23,924 nt of DNA, from positions 1 through 23,924 of the forward strand of contig DFFN01000112.1 of the NCBI GenBank assembly GCA_002369525.1, in the 5' to 3' direction. The notes below the pieces were generated by a model. The model saw only the letters and a program-made list of their open reading frames with translations, was not told the origin of the DNA and searched no databases. How positions within the stretch are numbered: position 1 is the first letter of the stretch; every line of letters begins with the position of its first letter. Shown here one piece after another: positions 1 through 7,388 of the stretch. This stretch comes from Lachnoclostridium sp. UBA3775 (lineage in GTDB: Bacteria; Bacillota; Clostridia; Lachnospirales; Lachnospiraceae). The position numbers and the translations under genes are program-made.

Positions 1-29
1 AGAGAGAAACCTGAATTTTTCTTGTTCAT
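1..29 (-). CDS. Type IV prepilin, N-terminal fragment (runs off the window)
   Basis: Only the first nine codons and two bases of the tenth are present, because the gene runs off the left edge. They read MNKKNSGFSL: a short basic leader followed by Gly-Phe-Ser-Leu, the site where prepilin peptidase (PilD type) cuts after Gly and methylates Phe. An AGGAGA ribosome binding site at 38-43 lies 8 bases before the ATG. The gene follows pilB, pilT and pilC in the same direction, which is where a major or minor pilin is expected. Known from the family: the mature protein begins with the hydrophobic helix that packs in the pilus core. The glutamate at mature position 5 lies outside the window. Whether it is a major or minor pilin cannot be told. 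Confidence 0.8.
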
Positions 30-233
30 AATTTTATTCTCCTTTATTATTTGAATTTTTCGAACTTGCCCTACGCGCCCCTATCACACATCGGGTTCGT
101 CCTGTGTACATTTTTAGGCTGAATTTTCAGCCGATATATCTTAATGCTTTTTTGTCCTTCTGTTTCTTACAACTTTATATTGTGAGAAAGTCAGGCAAAT
201 CTGCATTTAGATCAAGATTTTACGGACTAAGAC
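30..233 (-). promoter_or_regulatory. Leader between pilC and the prepilin gene, with possible RNA structure
   Basis: About 200 bases separate the pilC stop from the prepilin start, far more than the gaps inside the pil operon. Read on the minus strand it has a perfect 7-bp hairpin (GGCTGAA/TTCAGCC, window 117-132) without a clear T-run. Closer to the start are two interleaved complementary pairs: 103-107 with 86-90, and 95-99 with 61-65. Such an order would give a pseudoknot. I saw no clear GEMM-I cyclic-di-GMP riboswitch core. A pilin-specific leader or attenuator is an inference. Confidence 0.35.
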
Positions 234-1445
234 TTACAAATTATCAAGTCCGTCATAAAGTGCAAGCATCGGTCCGAATACTGCTGCGATAACAAGTGCT
301 ACCATGCCGGCCATTACGATGGTGATCATGGGCTCGAGCATTGCGAGAAGCTGCTGGGTTGCGAGCTCAACTTCTTCTTCGTAGTATTCAGCCATCTTGG
401 TAAGCATGCCGTCCATGTCACCGGTGCTCTCACCGATCTTTGTCATGTGGATCATCATTGCGGGGAAAACGCCCGAACGACGAAGCGGCTCTGAGAGCGG
501 CATACCTTTTTTAACTTCTTCCTTCGCATCAACGACTGCCATCTTCATGATGATGTTTGACATTGTCTTTGACACGATTTCAAGCGATTCAACGATCGAA
601 AGACCTGCAGATGAAAGTGTTGAAAGTGTTCTTGCAAGTCTTGCGGAACCTGTCTTAACGACGAAGTTCTTTGTAAGAGGACACCAAAGTGTGAACTTAC
701 CGAGTAAAACCTTACCTGTCATTGAAGCGGCAAATACCTTCCATGCAATTACCACGAGGATCACAACCGCTGCAATGATGTACCAATACTTCTTGAAGCC
801 GTCAGATACGGCAACAACCGCCATTGTAAGCTTGGGCATCTCAACATCCATATCTTTGAAGATGTTCATGAATGTGGGGATAACCTTTACAAGAAGAAGG
901 ATGATTACCGCGATCATTACGATGAATACGATTGCGGGATAGGTCAGGGCCTTCTTGATCGTGTTCTTTAACTGTGTGTCTTTCTCGAACTGGGTTCCCA
1001 TTCTCGTAAGGGAGGTTTCAAGGGAACCGGACGCCTCACCTGCACGCACCATTGATACGAGCATCGGAGGGTAGATGTCCCTTCTCATTGCCATTGCGTT
1101 TCCAAGGGATTCGCCTCGTTCGATATTTACCTTTGTTTCGCTGATTGCCTTTGCAAACTGCTTGTTTTCTGTCTGCTCGGCAAGCATTCCGAGTGCCTCT
1201 ACCGCAGGAACACCTGCTGTCAGGATACTTGCGAACTGGTTACAGAAGAGCGCCAGATCTTTATCGCTTGTTTTCTTACCACCGATCGTTACTTCCTGGT
1301 TGAAAACGCTGGCTTCCTGAACCTTTAAGGGTGTAAGTCCTTCGGCTTTAAGAGCTGCCATAGCTCTGTCAACAGATACGGCATCGATCGTTCCGCGTTT
1401 CGATTTACCTGTCTTATCTATGGCATTATATGCATATGCTGCCAC
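234..1445 (-). CDS. pilC: Type IV pilus inner-membrane platform protein PilC
   Basis: This is the polytopic platform protein of the type IV pilus (GspF/PilC family). It sits in the cytoplasmic membrane and couples the PilB and PilT motors to pilin insertion and removal. The 403-residue length is typical. Two GspF (T2SSF) repeats are visible, about residues 64-190 and 265-393, each with the family's helical bundle and the Gly-Glu-x-(Ser/Thr)-Gly turn (GEASG near 136, GESTG near 338). Membrane helices lie near 171-192, 221-240 and 372-396. The start is GTG at 1443-1445, preceded by GGAGG with a 7-base gap; no ATG competes with it. It starts 34 bases after the pilT stop, so it is almost certainly in the pilB-pilT-pilC operon. 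Confidence 0.93.
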   Translation of the reverse strand: MAAYAYNAIDKTGKSKRGTIDAVSVDRAMAALKAEGLTPLKVQEASVFNQEVTIGGKKTSDKDLALFCNQFASILTAGVPAVEALGMLAEQTENKQFAKAISETKVNIERGESLGNAMAMRRDIYPPMLVSMVRAGEASGSLETSLTRMGTQFEKDTQLKNTIKKALTYPAIVFIVMIAVIILLLVKVIPTFMNIFKDMDVEMPKLTMAVVAVSDGFKKYWYIIAAVVILVVIAWKVFAASMTGKVLLGKFTLWCPLTKNFVVKTGSARLARTLSTLSSAGLSIVESLEIVSKTMSNIIMKMAVVDAKEEVKKGMPLSEPLRRSGVFPAMMIHMTKIGESTGDMDGMLTKMAEYYEEEVELATQQLLAMLEPMITIVMAGMVALVIAAVFGPMLALYDGLDNL

Positions 1446-1479
1446 CGGATTTCCTCCTTTTTTGCTTTATTTATTTAGC

Positions 1480-2556
1480 TTACTGTCTGAAGCTGAGTCT
1501 CTTCTCCATGTTCGGAACGTCCTGAGCGTAGTTGATACAGTTCTCAGCCGAGATCAGACCGCCGATATAGAGATTGTAGAGAGAGTCATCCATTGTGATC
1601 ATACCCTGCTTCTTGGAGGTCTGCATCGTTGAAGGAATCTGGAAAGCCTTACCTTCACGGATCAGAGCTCTGATAGCGGGTGAACCGAGCATTACTTCGA
1701 AAGCGGCAACTCGGCCTTTTGCATTGTTGATCGGGAGCAGCTGCTGCGAACATACGCACTCGATAACGGATGCGAGCTGTACACGGATCTGCTGCTGCTG
1801 GTGAGGCGGGAATACGTCGATCACACGGTTGATGGAATCTGCGGCACCGTTTGTATGGAGTGTCGAGAATACCAGGTGGCCCGTCTCAGCTGCCGTAATG
1901 GCTGTCTGGATTGTTTCGTTATCACGCATCTCACCTACGAGGATAACATCGGGATCCTCACGGAGAGCTGCTCTAAGAGCTCCTGTGTAGCTCTTTGTAT
2001 CATCACCGAGCTCTCGCTGGTTAACGATAGACTTGATGTGACGATGCATGTACTCGACAGGGTCCTCGATAGTGATGATGTGACGTGCATAGGTGTTGTT
2101 TATTACGTTGATAAGAGAAGCAAGCGTGGTTGATTTACCCGAACCAGTTGCACCGGTAACAAGTACCAGTCCTCTCTTTCTTGTAATAAGTTCCTGAACC
2201 GACATCGGAAGTCCGAGCTCGCGGGGAGCAGGAATCTTGAAGGGCAGGAGTCGCATTACCATTGCGACGGTTCCGCGCTGTCTGAACACGTTAACACGGA
2301 AACGGCCTTTACCCTGAAGGGTGTAAGCGAAGTCGATTTCACCGGTCTCTTCCATTATTTCCACGAGACGGGGGTTGTCAGCGTACATCGGAACAATGAT
2401 GTCAGCGAGCTCTTCGGGGCTCATGATGTGATCATCCTTGTCTGTGAGTTCACCATCGATACGGTAGATTACAGGCTTGCCTGCAGTCATGTGGATATCG
2501 GATGCATGTCTCTCTACTGCCATCAGCAGTATTTCGTCAAGTGCGTGATTTGCCAT
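1480..2556 (-). CDS. pilT: Type IV pilus retraction ATPase PilT
   Basis: PilT is a cytoplasmic hexameric ATPase that drives pilus retraction and twitching. The 358 residues are full length. Visible motifs are Walker A GATGSGKST (135-143), the Asp box TIEDPVEY (162-169), Walker B with VGEMRD (201-212) and the His box TGHLVFSTLHTN (225-236). The C-terminal AIRALIRE (294-301) closely matches the PilT signature AIRNLIRE, which separates it from PilB. The long N-terminal domain of PilB and its zinc cysteines are absent. The ATG is preceded by GGAG with a 7-base gap, and it starts 21 bases after the pilB stop. A dedicated retraction ATPase suggests a dynamic pilus (twitching or DNA uptake) rather than a static fibre. 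Confidence 0.95.
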   Translation of the reverse strand: MANHALDEILLMAVERHASDIHMTAGKPVIYRIDGELTDKDDHIMSPEELADIIVPMYADNPRLVEIMEETGEIDFAYTLQGKGRFRVNVFRQRGTVAMVMRLLPFKIPAPRELGLPMSVQELITRKRGLVLVTGATGSGKSTTLASLINVINNTYARHIITIEDPVEYMHRHIKSIVNQRELGDDTKSYTGALRAALREDPDVILVGEMRDNETIQTAITAAETGHLVFSTLHTNGAADSINRVIDVFPPHQQQQIRVQLASVIECVCSQQLLPINNAKGRVAAFEVMLGSPAIRALIREGKAFQIPSTMQTSKKQGMITMDDSLYNLYIGGLISAENCINYAQDVPNMEKRLSFRQ

Positions 2557-2577
2557 TATATTATATCTCCAATCCTC

Positions 2578-4266
2578 TTAACTGTCAAATGAAATTCTCA
2601 TCATTTCTGAATAAGATGTGATTCCGTTTAAAACATGCTTTGTAGCTGCCATACGGAGAGTGTTCATGCCGTTCCTTATCGCTGCTTCCTTGAGCTCGTC
2701 GGTGCTTCTTCTCTGGGAGATTATCTGTTTCATCTCGGAGTTGAGCTCCATGATCTCGTAAACACCGATTCGTCCTTTGTAACCGTGGTTGCAAAGAGGA
2801 CATCCGACCGGTTTGTACATCATGCAGGGCTGGTCAAGCGGAACGCCCATGATTTCTTTTTCTTCTTCCGTTGCTTCAATTTCTTCCTTGCAATTCGGGC
2901 AAAGCCTCTTTACAAGTCGCTGGGCGATAACGCCCTTAACGGAGTCAGCTACAAGGTAGCTTTCAATTCCCATATCCTCAAGACGGGAAATCGTCGCTGC
3001 AGAGGAGTTGGTGTGGAGGGTACTTACTACGAGGTGGCCCGTGATAGCGGCCTGAACCGCGATCTGTGCAGTCTCGCCGTCTCGGATCTCACCGATCATG
3101 ATGATGTCCGGATCCTGACGGAGGATTGAACGAAGGGCTGACGCGAAGGTAAGTCCCGCTTTTACGTTTACGTGTACCTGGTTGATACCGTCGATGTTTG
3201 CCTCAACGGGGTCCTCAACCGTTATTATGTTAACGTCTTCGGTGTTAAGCTCCGAAAGCGCCGTATACAATGTTGTTGATTTTCCGGAACCTGTGGGTCC
3301 TGTTACAAGGATGATTCCGTTCGGGTTTGCCAGGATGTGGTCGAAAACCTTAAGCTCGTCCTCTGCAAAACCGAGGTCTTTCTTATCTCTGTTAAGTGCG
3401 GTCTTAAGAGCAAGTCGCATAACGCACTTTTCTCCGTAAACCGTCGGAAGCATCGAAACACGGATATCGTACTCGTTCCTGTCAACCACCTGGGTGATAC
3501 GGCCGTCCTGAGGTTTTCTCTTTTCGGCGATATCCATTCCGGATATGATCTTTAAACGGGCCGTGATCGCAGGCAGAAGCGAAATATCGTAGCTTATCTG
3601 CTCAACGAGCGAACCGTCGATACGGTAACGGATCCTTACTCTGGATTCAAGTGCTTCAATGTGGATATCGGAAGCCCTGAGTCTCGCCGCCTGCTCGATC
3701 GTCGTCTTAACGAGGATTACGATAGGCGAGTCTTCGATCTCGTCCTTGGCTTCTTCTTCATTGTTTGCATATTTTTCACCACGTTCTTTTGCGTAGGCAT
3801 CTGCTGCTGACTGTGCTTCTTCGTTACCGAAGGTTTTGTCTATTGCAAGTGCGATATCGTGGTTTGTTGCGATGTAGGGCTCAACCTGCATTCCCGTTAT
3901 CATCTCAACGTCATCGAGGGCGGTAAGATCCATCGGGTCGACCATCGCAAGCTTCAGTACGTTTACATCGTATTCGTCAAATCCGAAGGGGAAGATGCCG
4001 TGCTTTCTGCAAAGAGAGCCGGTTATCATGTCATTAAGCTCGGGAGGCATTTTCTCTCCCATCAGATTGACCATCTCGATACCGAGCTGGCGCTCGAGAG
4101 CATGACAGATTTTTTCTTCCGTCGTGAAGTTCAGCTCAACAAGCATTTCTCCGAGTCGCTTGTTGGTTCCCTTCTTTGCTTCAAAGGCCTGATCGACCTG
4201 TTCAGCCGTTACGACATTTTCGGCGATAAGCATGTCACCGAGTCGTTTTCTTTGAAATTGTGCCAT
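2578..4266 (-). CDS. pilB: Type IV pilus assembly ATPase PilB (GspE family)
   Basis: PilB is the cytoplasmic ATPase that powers pilus extension at the PilC platform. The 562 residues are normal for the family. The N-terminus (about 5-145) is an MshEN-type domain with two repeats beginning RLGDML (8-13) and RLGEML (37-42). The ATPase domain has Walker A GPTGSGKST (323-331), the Asp box VEDPVE (350-355), Walker B with IGEIRD (385-396) and the His box TGHLVVSTLHTN (409-420). Four cysteines (456, 459, 489, 492) form the usual zinc site. MshEN domains in some PilB and MshE proteins bind cyclic di-GMP; here both repeats lack the usual Gly after the RLG segment (Glu and Asn instead), so binding is uncertain. 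The start is supported by AAGGGG 6 bases before the ATG and by the promoter upstream. Confidence 0.95.
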   Translation of the reverse strand: MAQFQRKRLGDMLIAENVVTAEQVDQAFEAKKGTNKRLGEMLVELNFTTEEKICHALERQLGIEMVNLMGEKMPPELNDMITGSLCRKHGIFPFGFDEYDVNVLKLAMVDPMDLTALDDVEMITGMQVEPYIATNHDIALAIDKTFGNEEAQSAADAYAKERGEKYANNEEEAKDEIEDSPIVILVKTTIEQAARLRASDIHIEALESRVRIRYRIDGSLVEQISYDISLLPAITARLKIISGMDIAEKRKPQDGRITQVVDRNEYDIRVSMLPTVYGEKCVMRLALKTALNRDKKDLGFAEDELKVFDHILANPNGIILVTGPTGSGKSTTLYTALSELNTEDVNIITVEDPVEANIDGINQVHVNVKAGLTFASALRSILRQDPDIIMIGEIRDGETAQIAVQAAITGHLVVSTLHTNSSAATISRLEDMGIESYLVADSVKGVIAQRLVKRLCPNCKEEIEATEEEKEIMGVPLDQPCMMYKPVGCPLCNHGYKGRIGVYEIMELNSEMKQIISQRRSTDELKEAAIRNGMNTLRMAATKHVLNGITSYSEMMRISFDS

Positions 4267-4301
4267 TTGAAACCCCTTATATTGAGTTTATTCTTGATGA
4301 C

Positions 4302-4330
4302 ATTTTATCATGTATTTGCGAACTTTGCAA
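4302..4330 (-). promoter_or_regulatory. Sigma-A-type promoter of the pilB-pilT-pilC operon
   Basis: On the minus strand, TTGCAA (4325-4330) and TAAAAT (4302-4307) are separated by exactly 17 bases, with a TG one base before the -10 (extended -10). It lies about 35 bases from the pilB ATG. AACTTTGCA occurs twice, at 4321-4329 and 4332-4340, so the -35 box is inside an 11-base-spaced direct repeat. A- and T-tracts at 4342-4369 just upstream could act as an UP element or a bend. Confidence 0.7.
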
Positions 4331-4435
4331 CAACTTTGCACAAAAAAATCAAAAAAAGTTCATTTTTTTGTACATATTCCACGAATTTACAAGATATTGT
4401 GGCATGCAAAGCTGTCACCCACTAATTTTTAACAT

Positions 4436-4462
4436 AAAATGACGTGAAACACGTCATTTTTT
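4436..4462 (-). terminator. Hairpin terminator after the first YidC-phosphatase gene
   Basis: A perfect 11-bp stem (4436-4446 with 4450-4460) and a 3-base loop follow the stop codon of the gene ending at 4496. The stem has A/T ends that give an A-run before it and a T-rich end after it. It separates this gene from the pil promoter. The structure is nearly symmetric, so it could act on either strand. Confidence 0.7.
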
Positions 4463-4490
4463 ATGAACGAAATATGAACGATTTATGAAC
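4462..4490. repeat. Three TATGAAC direct repeats with 11-base period
   Basis: TATGAAC occurs at 4462-4468, 4473-4479 and 4484-4490, exactly 11 bases apart and so on the same face of the helix. They lie between the stop codon of the YidC-phosphatase gene and its terminator hairpin, upstream of the pilB promoter region. They could be a protein-binding site; nothing here identifies the protein. Confidence 0.5.
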
Positions 4491-4495
4491 ATTTC

Positions 4496-7273
4496 TCAAT
4501 TTTCCGGCTCTGTTCCATGTCCTCTGTATGTCCAGTTCTTCTTATCATGTATATCGCCGTGCACGCTCCACCAGTCTCCCGGTATGAACTGGTTGCCGTT
4601 GTTCTCGGTAACCCTCCATTTTGTGGAGTAGAAAACAATCGGGTCTCCGGCTTTCTTCGAATCGTCGTTTATGATCTTTCCGGTAAACGGATTCACGGGG
4701 TTTTCGATGACATCCTTGACCGCAAGCTGAGGCGCGTCGGCGTTTGTCATCAGTTCTTCCGAGGTCTTAAACTCACCGTTCGAGTTAAAATCCTTCACCA
4801 TGAGCAGCGCGTTAAGCCACTCAATATCTGCATCGTGGTCCATCAGAAGCTCGGGGAACTGCTCCTGGGAGCTGCCGTGATCGGAAACAAGTATGATCTT
4901 CGTGTTATCAAACACGCCCTGCTCTCTCAGGTAATCAAACCATTTTCCGAGCTCGATATAAGCCGCCATATTGACATGATAGGTTGTATAGTGGCCTATC
5001 TGTGTCATTTTCATTGTACGGCCGTCTACCGTCCAGCGATCCTTATGGGAATTATCGTAATCCCAGTTGTCGACCTTGTCCGAGATCACATATTCGGGTG
5101 TCTGCAGCAGGCAGGGCTCGTGCGTGGCTTCGTTGCCCATCATCAGGAAGCCGCCCCTGTCGCTGTCGTTTATCTCAGTCATGTTCGGCAGATTCTGGAG
5201 CACGGAGATCGTGTCCGCAAAATCCTTGTCTATGCCCGTCGCATCATGACCGTTGTTCCTTGTCTGCACATTTGAGCTTACAAGCTCGTTTTCTCCGCCG
5301 CCGTATACAAGATCGGCCTCGTTATAAAGCCCGTCCGCATACATATAGCCCTGGATTCCGGCAGGCATTGCTTTCATCAGGCTGTAAAGGAAGAGGTTTC
5401 TTTCCCTCATCCTGTTTGCTTTTTTCGTGCTTTCGCCGCCGTCGGAGGTGTAGCGGCCCTTTGTTATGTGTGCAGAAACGCCCGGGCAGTCATCATATAT
5501 CGATATATCGGGGATCCACTGGTAGCCCGCATAGGACGGATCCGTCACCGTTACATTGAACCCGGCCTTTGCGAATATCATAGGCATAACCTTTAACGCC
5601 TCGTTCTGCTTTTTCTCAAGCTTTTCGTCTTTACGCTTGTTCATTTCAAGGGGCGTATATTCATATCCGCCGAACACGCCGGCCGTTGCGAAGTTCGTAC
5701 CGGTTCCGAAGGTAATGGTGTCGGAATACCAGGTAAAGCCCCTGAACTTTTCCTTAAGCTCCGGTTTTTCGCCGAATATATAGGGCACCATCATGCCCAT
5801 GCCGCGGTCAAGCATTATGACCACAACGTTCTTTTCTGTTTTTGAAAGCTCGATGACAGGATCCTTTGTATACTGGGTTGCAAGCTTTTTGACAGAACGC
5901 ATCGAGTGATTCATGGTTATGGTAAAATAGAGGATCACAACCACAACCGCTGCCGTTCCGACATAATATACAAACTTAACTATCTGTTTCCTGATCAGAT
6001 AGACCACAAGCATTATGATCATCAGGCCGATAACGCAGATGGTATTTGTCCTCAGCGCCTTCTTTCCGATCTCCCATTCCGAGCTGTAAACGAGGAAGGA
6101 ATTGATCGTGCCGAGGCCCGCATTGAAGGTTCCCCAGTTAAACGCTGCCATGCCCGCGAGCAGCCAGACCGCGCAGGAGAAGATCTTTTTCATGCGCTCG
6201 CCGGCGAGGGCATAGAACACGCCGAACCATACTATGAAAAGGCCGGAAGCCACCGCAAAGGATACCAGAAGATATACGAAGGGGCTTCTGTAATGCCACA
6301 GGTCAACAAACTCCTGGGGTGAAGAAGCAACGATATCTATCGGTATGAAAAGCCCGATGAAAAGCGCAAGAAGCACGCAGCCCCAGCGGAAAAGCGAGGT
6401 CGGAGCCGGCTCGGGCGGAGTCTTTTTCTTTGTTTTTTGGGATTTTGAAACCGCTTCTGATGCGGTTAAATCCGGTGCGGCTGTTTCAGAGCTTGTCAGA
6501 TCTGCTGTCCGGAGTTCTGCAGGTATTTCCTCTGTCAAAGGCACTTCCTCTTCCGTCAATTCTTCCTGTCCGGCAGCTTTGCTCTTCTTCAGTGCTCCCG
6601 CGATTTTATATGCGATATTCTTGAACAGTGAGAAAATATTGTTAAGCGTCCAGTAGAAAACCAGACCTGCGGGTGATTTATATAGGAAGAAAAGGAAAAT
6701 AAGCGCCATGCCGTAGAGCTGTATCTTGCTCTTTAATGCCATGCCGTGGGTATAGACCGCACCCGAAATGATGTTGATTAACGTCATCAGTATCGGAAGC
6801 GCATTTAAAGTAAGCCCGCCGATGACAAGAAGCTTATCGGGCGCGCCGAGATCCTTTATCGGTCCGAACTTAACGCCTTTTAAGATTTCAAGACCTGACA
6901 GGAAATTATAGGCTGCAATAAAAAACGGGATTTCAAGGAAAAGCGACATGGAACCGCGAAGGGCATCCGTCGGCTTGTAATTATTCTGGCGATAGTATTC
7001 CTGCAGCATCAGGAACCTTTCCTCGCCCTTAAATGCGGATTTGATATGTTTTATGCCGGGAGCAAGCCTCTTATCAGTATCCGACTGCTCCTCCTGCAGT
7101 TTATCGGCTCTGCGGTAGAGAGGGAGGACCAGAAAATTCATGGCCAGACTCAGCATGAGTATGGAAACGCCCGGATTCTTGTGCGAAAAATGCATGGCCG
7201 CAACAAAAATATGCTCAAAAAAGAGTTCGAGCGGCTTGATTGTCAGTGCATATAGCAACTTGGTAAAAAGCAT
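4496..7273 (-). CDS. YidC/Oxa1-like domain fused to alkaline-phosphatase-superfamily (sulfatase/LTA-synthase-like) domain, copy 1
   Basis: I start this 925-residue protein at ATG 7271-7273, which has GGAGG 7 bases upstream. The longer frame starts at a GTG overlapping the -10 box. Residues 1-225 resemble YidC/Oxa1: TM with LPL ending near 52, a charged cytoplasmic hairpin, EIPFFIAAYNFL (114-125) and FYWTLNNIFSLFKNI (206-220). Residues 225-290 are a Glu/Thr/Lys-rich linker. Several membrane helices follow to about 455. The rest is an extracytoplasmic alkaline-phosphatase-like domain with VIMLDRG (metal Asp489), GTN (candidate nucleophile Thr526), NEATHEP (His718) and VSDHG (Asp798, His799). 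Family knowledge suggests transfer or hydrolysis of a phospho- or sulfo-substituent on a surface glycan or lipid. The YidC groove arginine is Asn46. The substrate is unknown. A paralogue lies at 9116-11809. Confidence 0.8.
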   Translation of the reverse strand: MLFTKLLYALTIKPLELFFEHIFVAAMHFSHKNPGVSILMLSLAMNFLVLPLYRRADKLQEEQSDTDKRLAPGIKHIKSAFKGEERFLMLQEYYRQNNYKPTDALRGSMSLFLEIPFFIAAYNFLSGLEILKGVKFGPIKDLGAPDKLLVIGGLTLNALPILMTLINIISGAVYTHGMALKSKIQLYGMALIFLFFLYKSPAGLVFYWTLNNIFSLFKNIAYKIAGALKKSKAAGQEELTEEEVPLTEEIPAELRTADLTSSETAAPDLTASEAVSKSQKTKKKTPPEPAPTSLFRWGCVLLALFIGLFIPIDIVASSPQEFVDLWHYRSPFVYLLVSFAVASGLFIVWFGVFYALAGERMKKIFSCAVWLLAGMAAFNWGTFNAGLGTINSFLVYSSEWEIGKKALRTNTICVIGLMIIMLVVYLIRKQIVKFVYYVGTAAVVVVILYFTITMNHSMRSVKKLATQYTKDPVIELSKTEKNVVVIMLDRGMGMMVPYIFGEKPELKEKFRGFTWYSDTITFGTGTNFATAGVFGGYEYTPLEMNKRKDEKLEKKQNEALKVMPMIFAKAGFNVTVTDPSYAGYQWIPDISIYDDCPGVSAHITKGRYTSDGGESTKKANRMRERNLFLYSLMKAMPAGIQGYMYADGLYNEADLVYGGGENELVSSNVQTRNNGHDATGIDKDFADTISVLQNLPNMTEINDSDRGGFLMMGNEATHEPCLLQTPEYVISDKVDNWDYDNSHKDRWTVDGRTMKMTQIGHYTTYHVNMAAYIELGKWFDYLREQGVFDNTKIILVSDHGSSQEQFPELLMDHDADIEWLNALLMVKDFNSNGEFKTSEELMTNADAPQLAVKDVIENPVNPFTGKIINDDSKKAGDPIVFYSTKWRVTENNGNQFIPGDWWSVHGDIHDKKNWTYRGHGTEPEN

Positions 7274-7300
7274 GATGGCTCCTCCTCCCAAAACGAAATT

Positions 7301-7329
7301 ATTATAGTACACTTTAGGGCAAAAAGCAA
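7301..7329 (-). promoter_or_regulatory. Sigma-A-type promoter of YidC-phosphatase copy 1
   Basis: Minus-strand TTGCTT (7324-7329), a 17-base spacer and a consensus TATAAT (7301-7306). The -10 lies about 27 bases before the chosen ATG, giving a short leader with GGAGGAGG. The -35 box lies in the T-run of the nhaC terminator. Confidence 0.75.
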
Positions 7330-7359
7330 GCCCGAAAATCAGCTTTGGGATTTTCGGGC
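7324..7359 (-). terminator. Rho-independent terminator after nhaC
   Basis: An 11-bp stem (7349-7359 with 7330-7340) and an 8-base loop are followed on the minus strand by TTGCTTTTT. It lies about 30 bases after the nhaC stop codon. It implies that the downstream YidC-phosphatase gene depends mainly on its own promoter. Confidence 0.8.
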
Positions 7360-7388
7360 CTTACAGAACTTAATTTAATTATCAGGAT

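Noticed and set aside
30..116. GEMM-I cyclic-di-GMP riboswitch before the prepilin gene
   Set aside because: The characteristic conserved core of the class was not found by eye; only interleaved complementary pairs are visible.
104..292. Plus-strand frame of 62 codons in the pilC-prepilin gap
   Set aside because: No ribosome binding site, unlikely composition and overlap with the end of pilC on the other strand.
4260..4442. Plus-strand frame of 60 codons upstream of pilB
   Set aside because: It covers the pilB promoter region and A/T tracts on the opposite strand and has no ribosome binding site.
7274..7312. Longer start (GTG) for YidC-phosphatase copy 1
   Set aside because: It would place the start codon on the promoter, overlapping the TATAAT box, and has no ribosome binding site, whereas the ATG at 7273 has a very good one.
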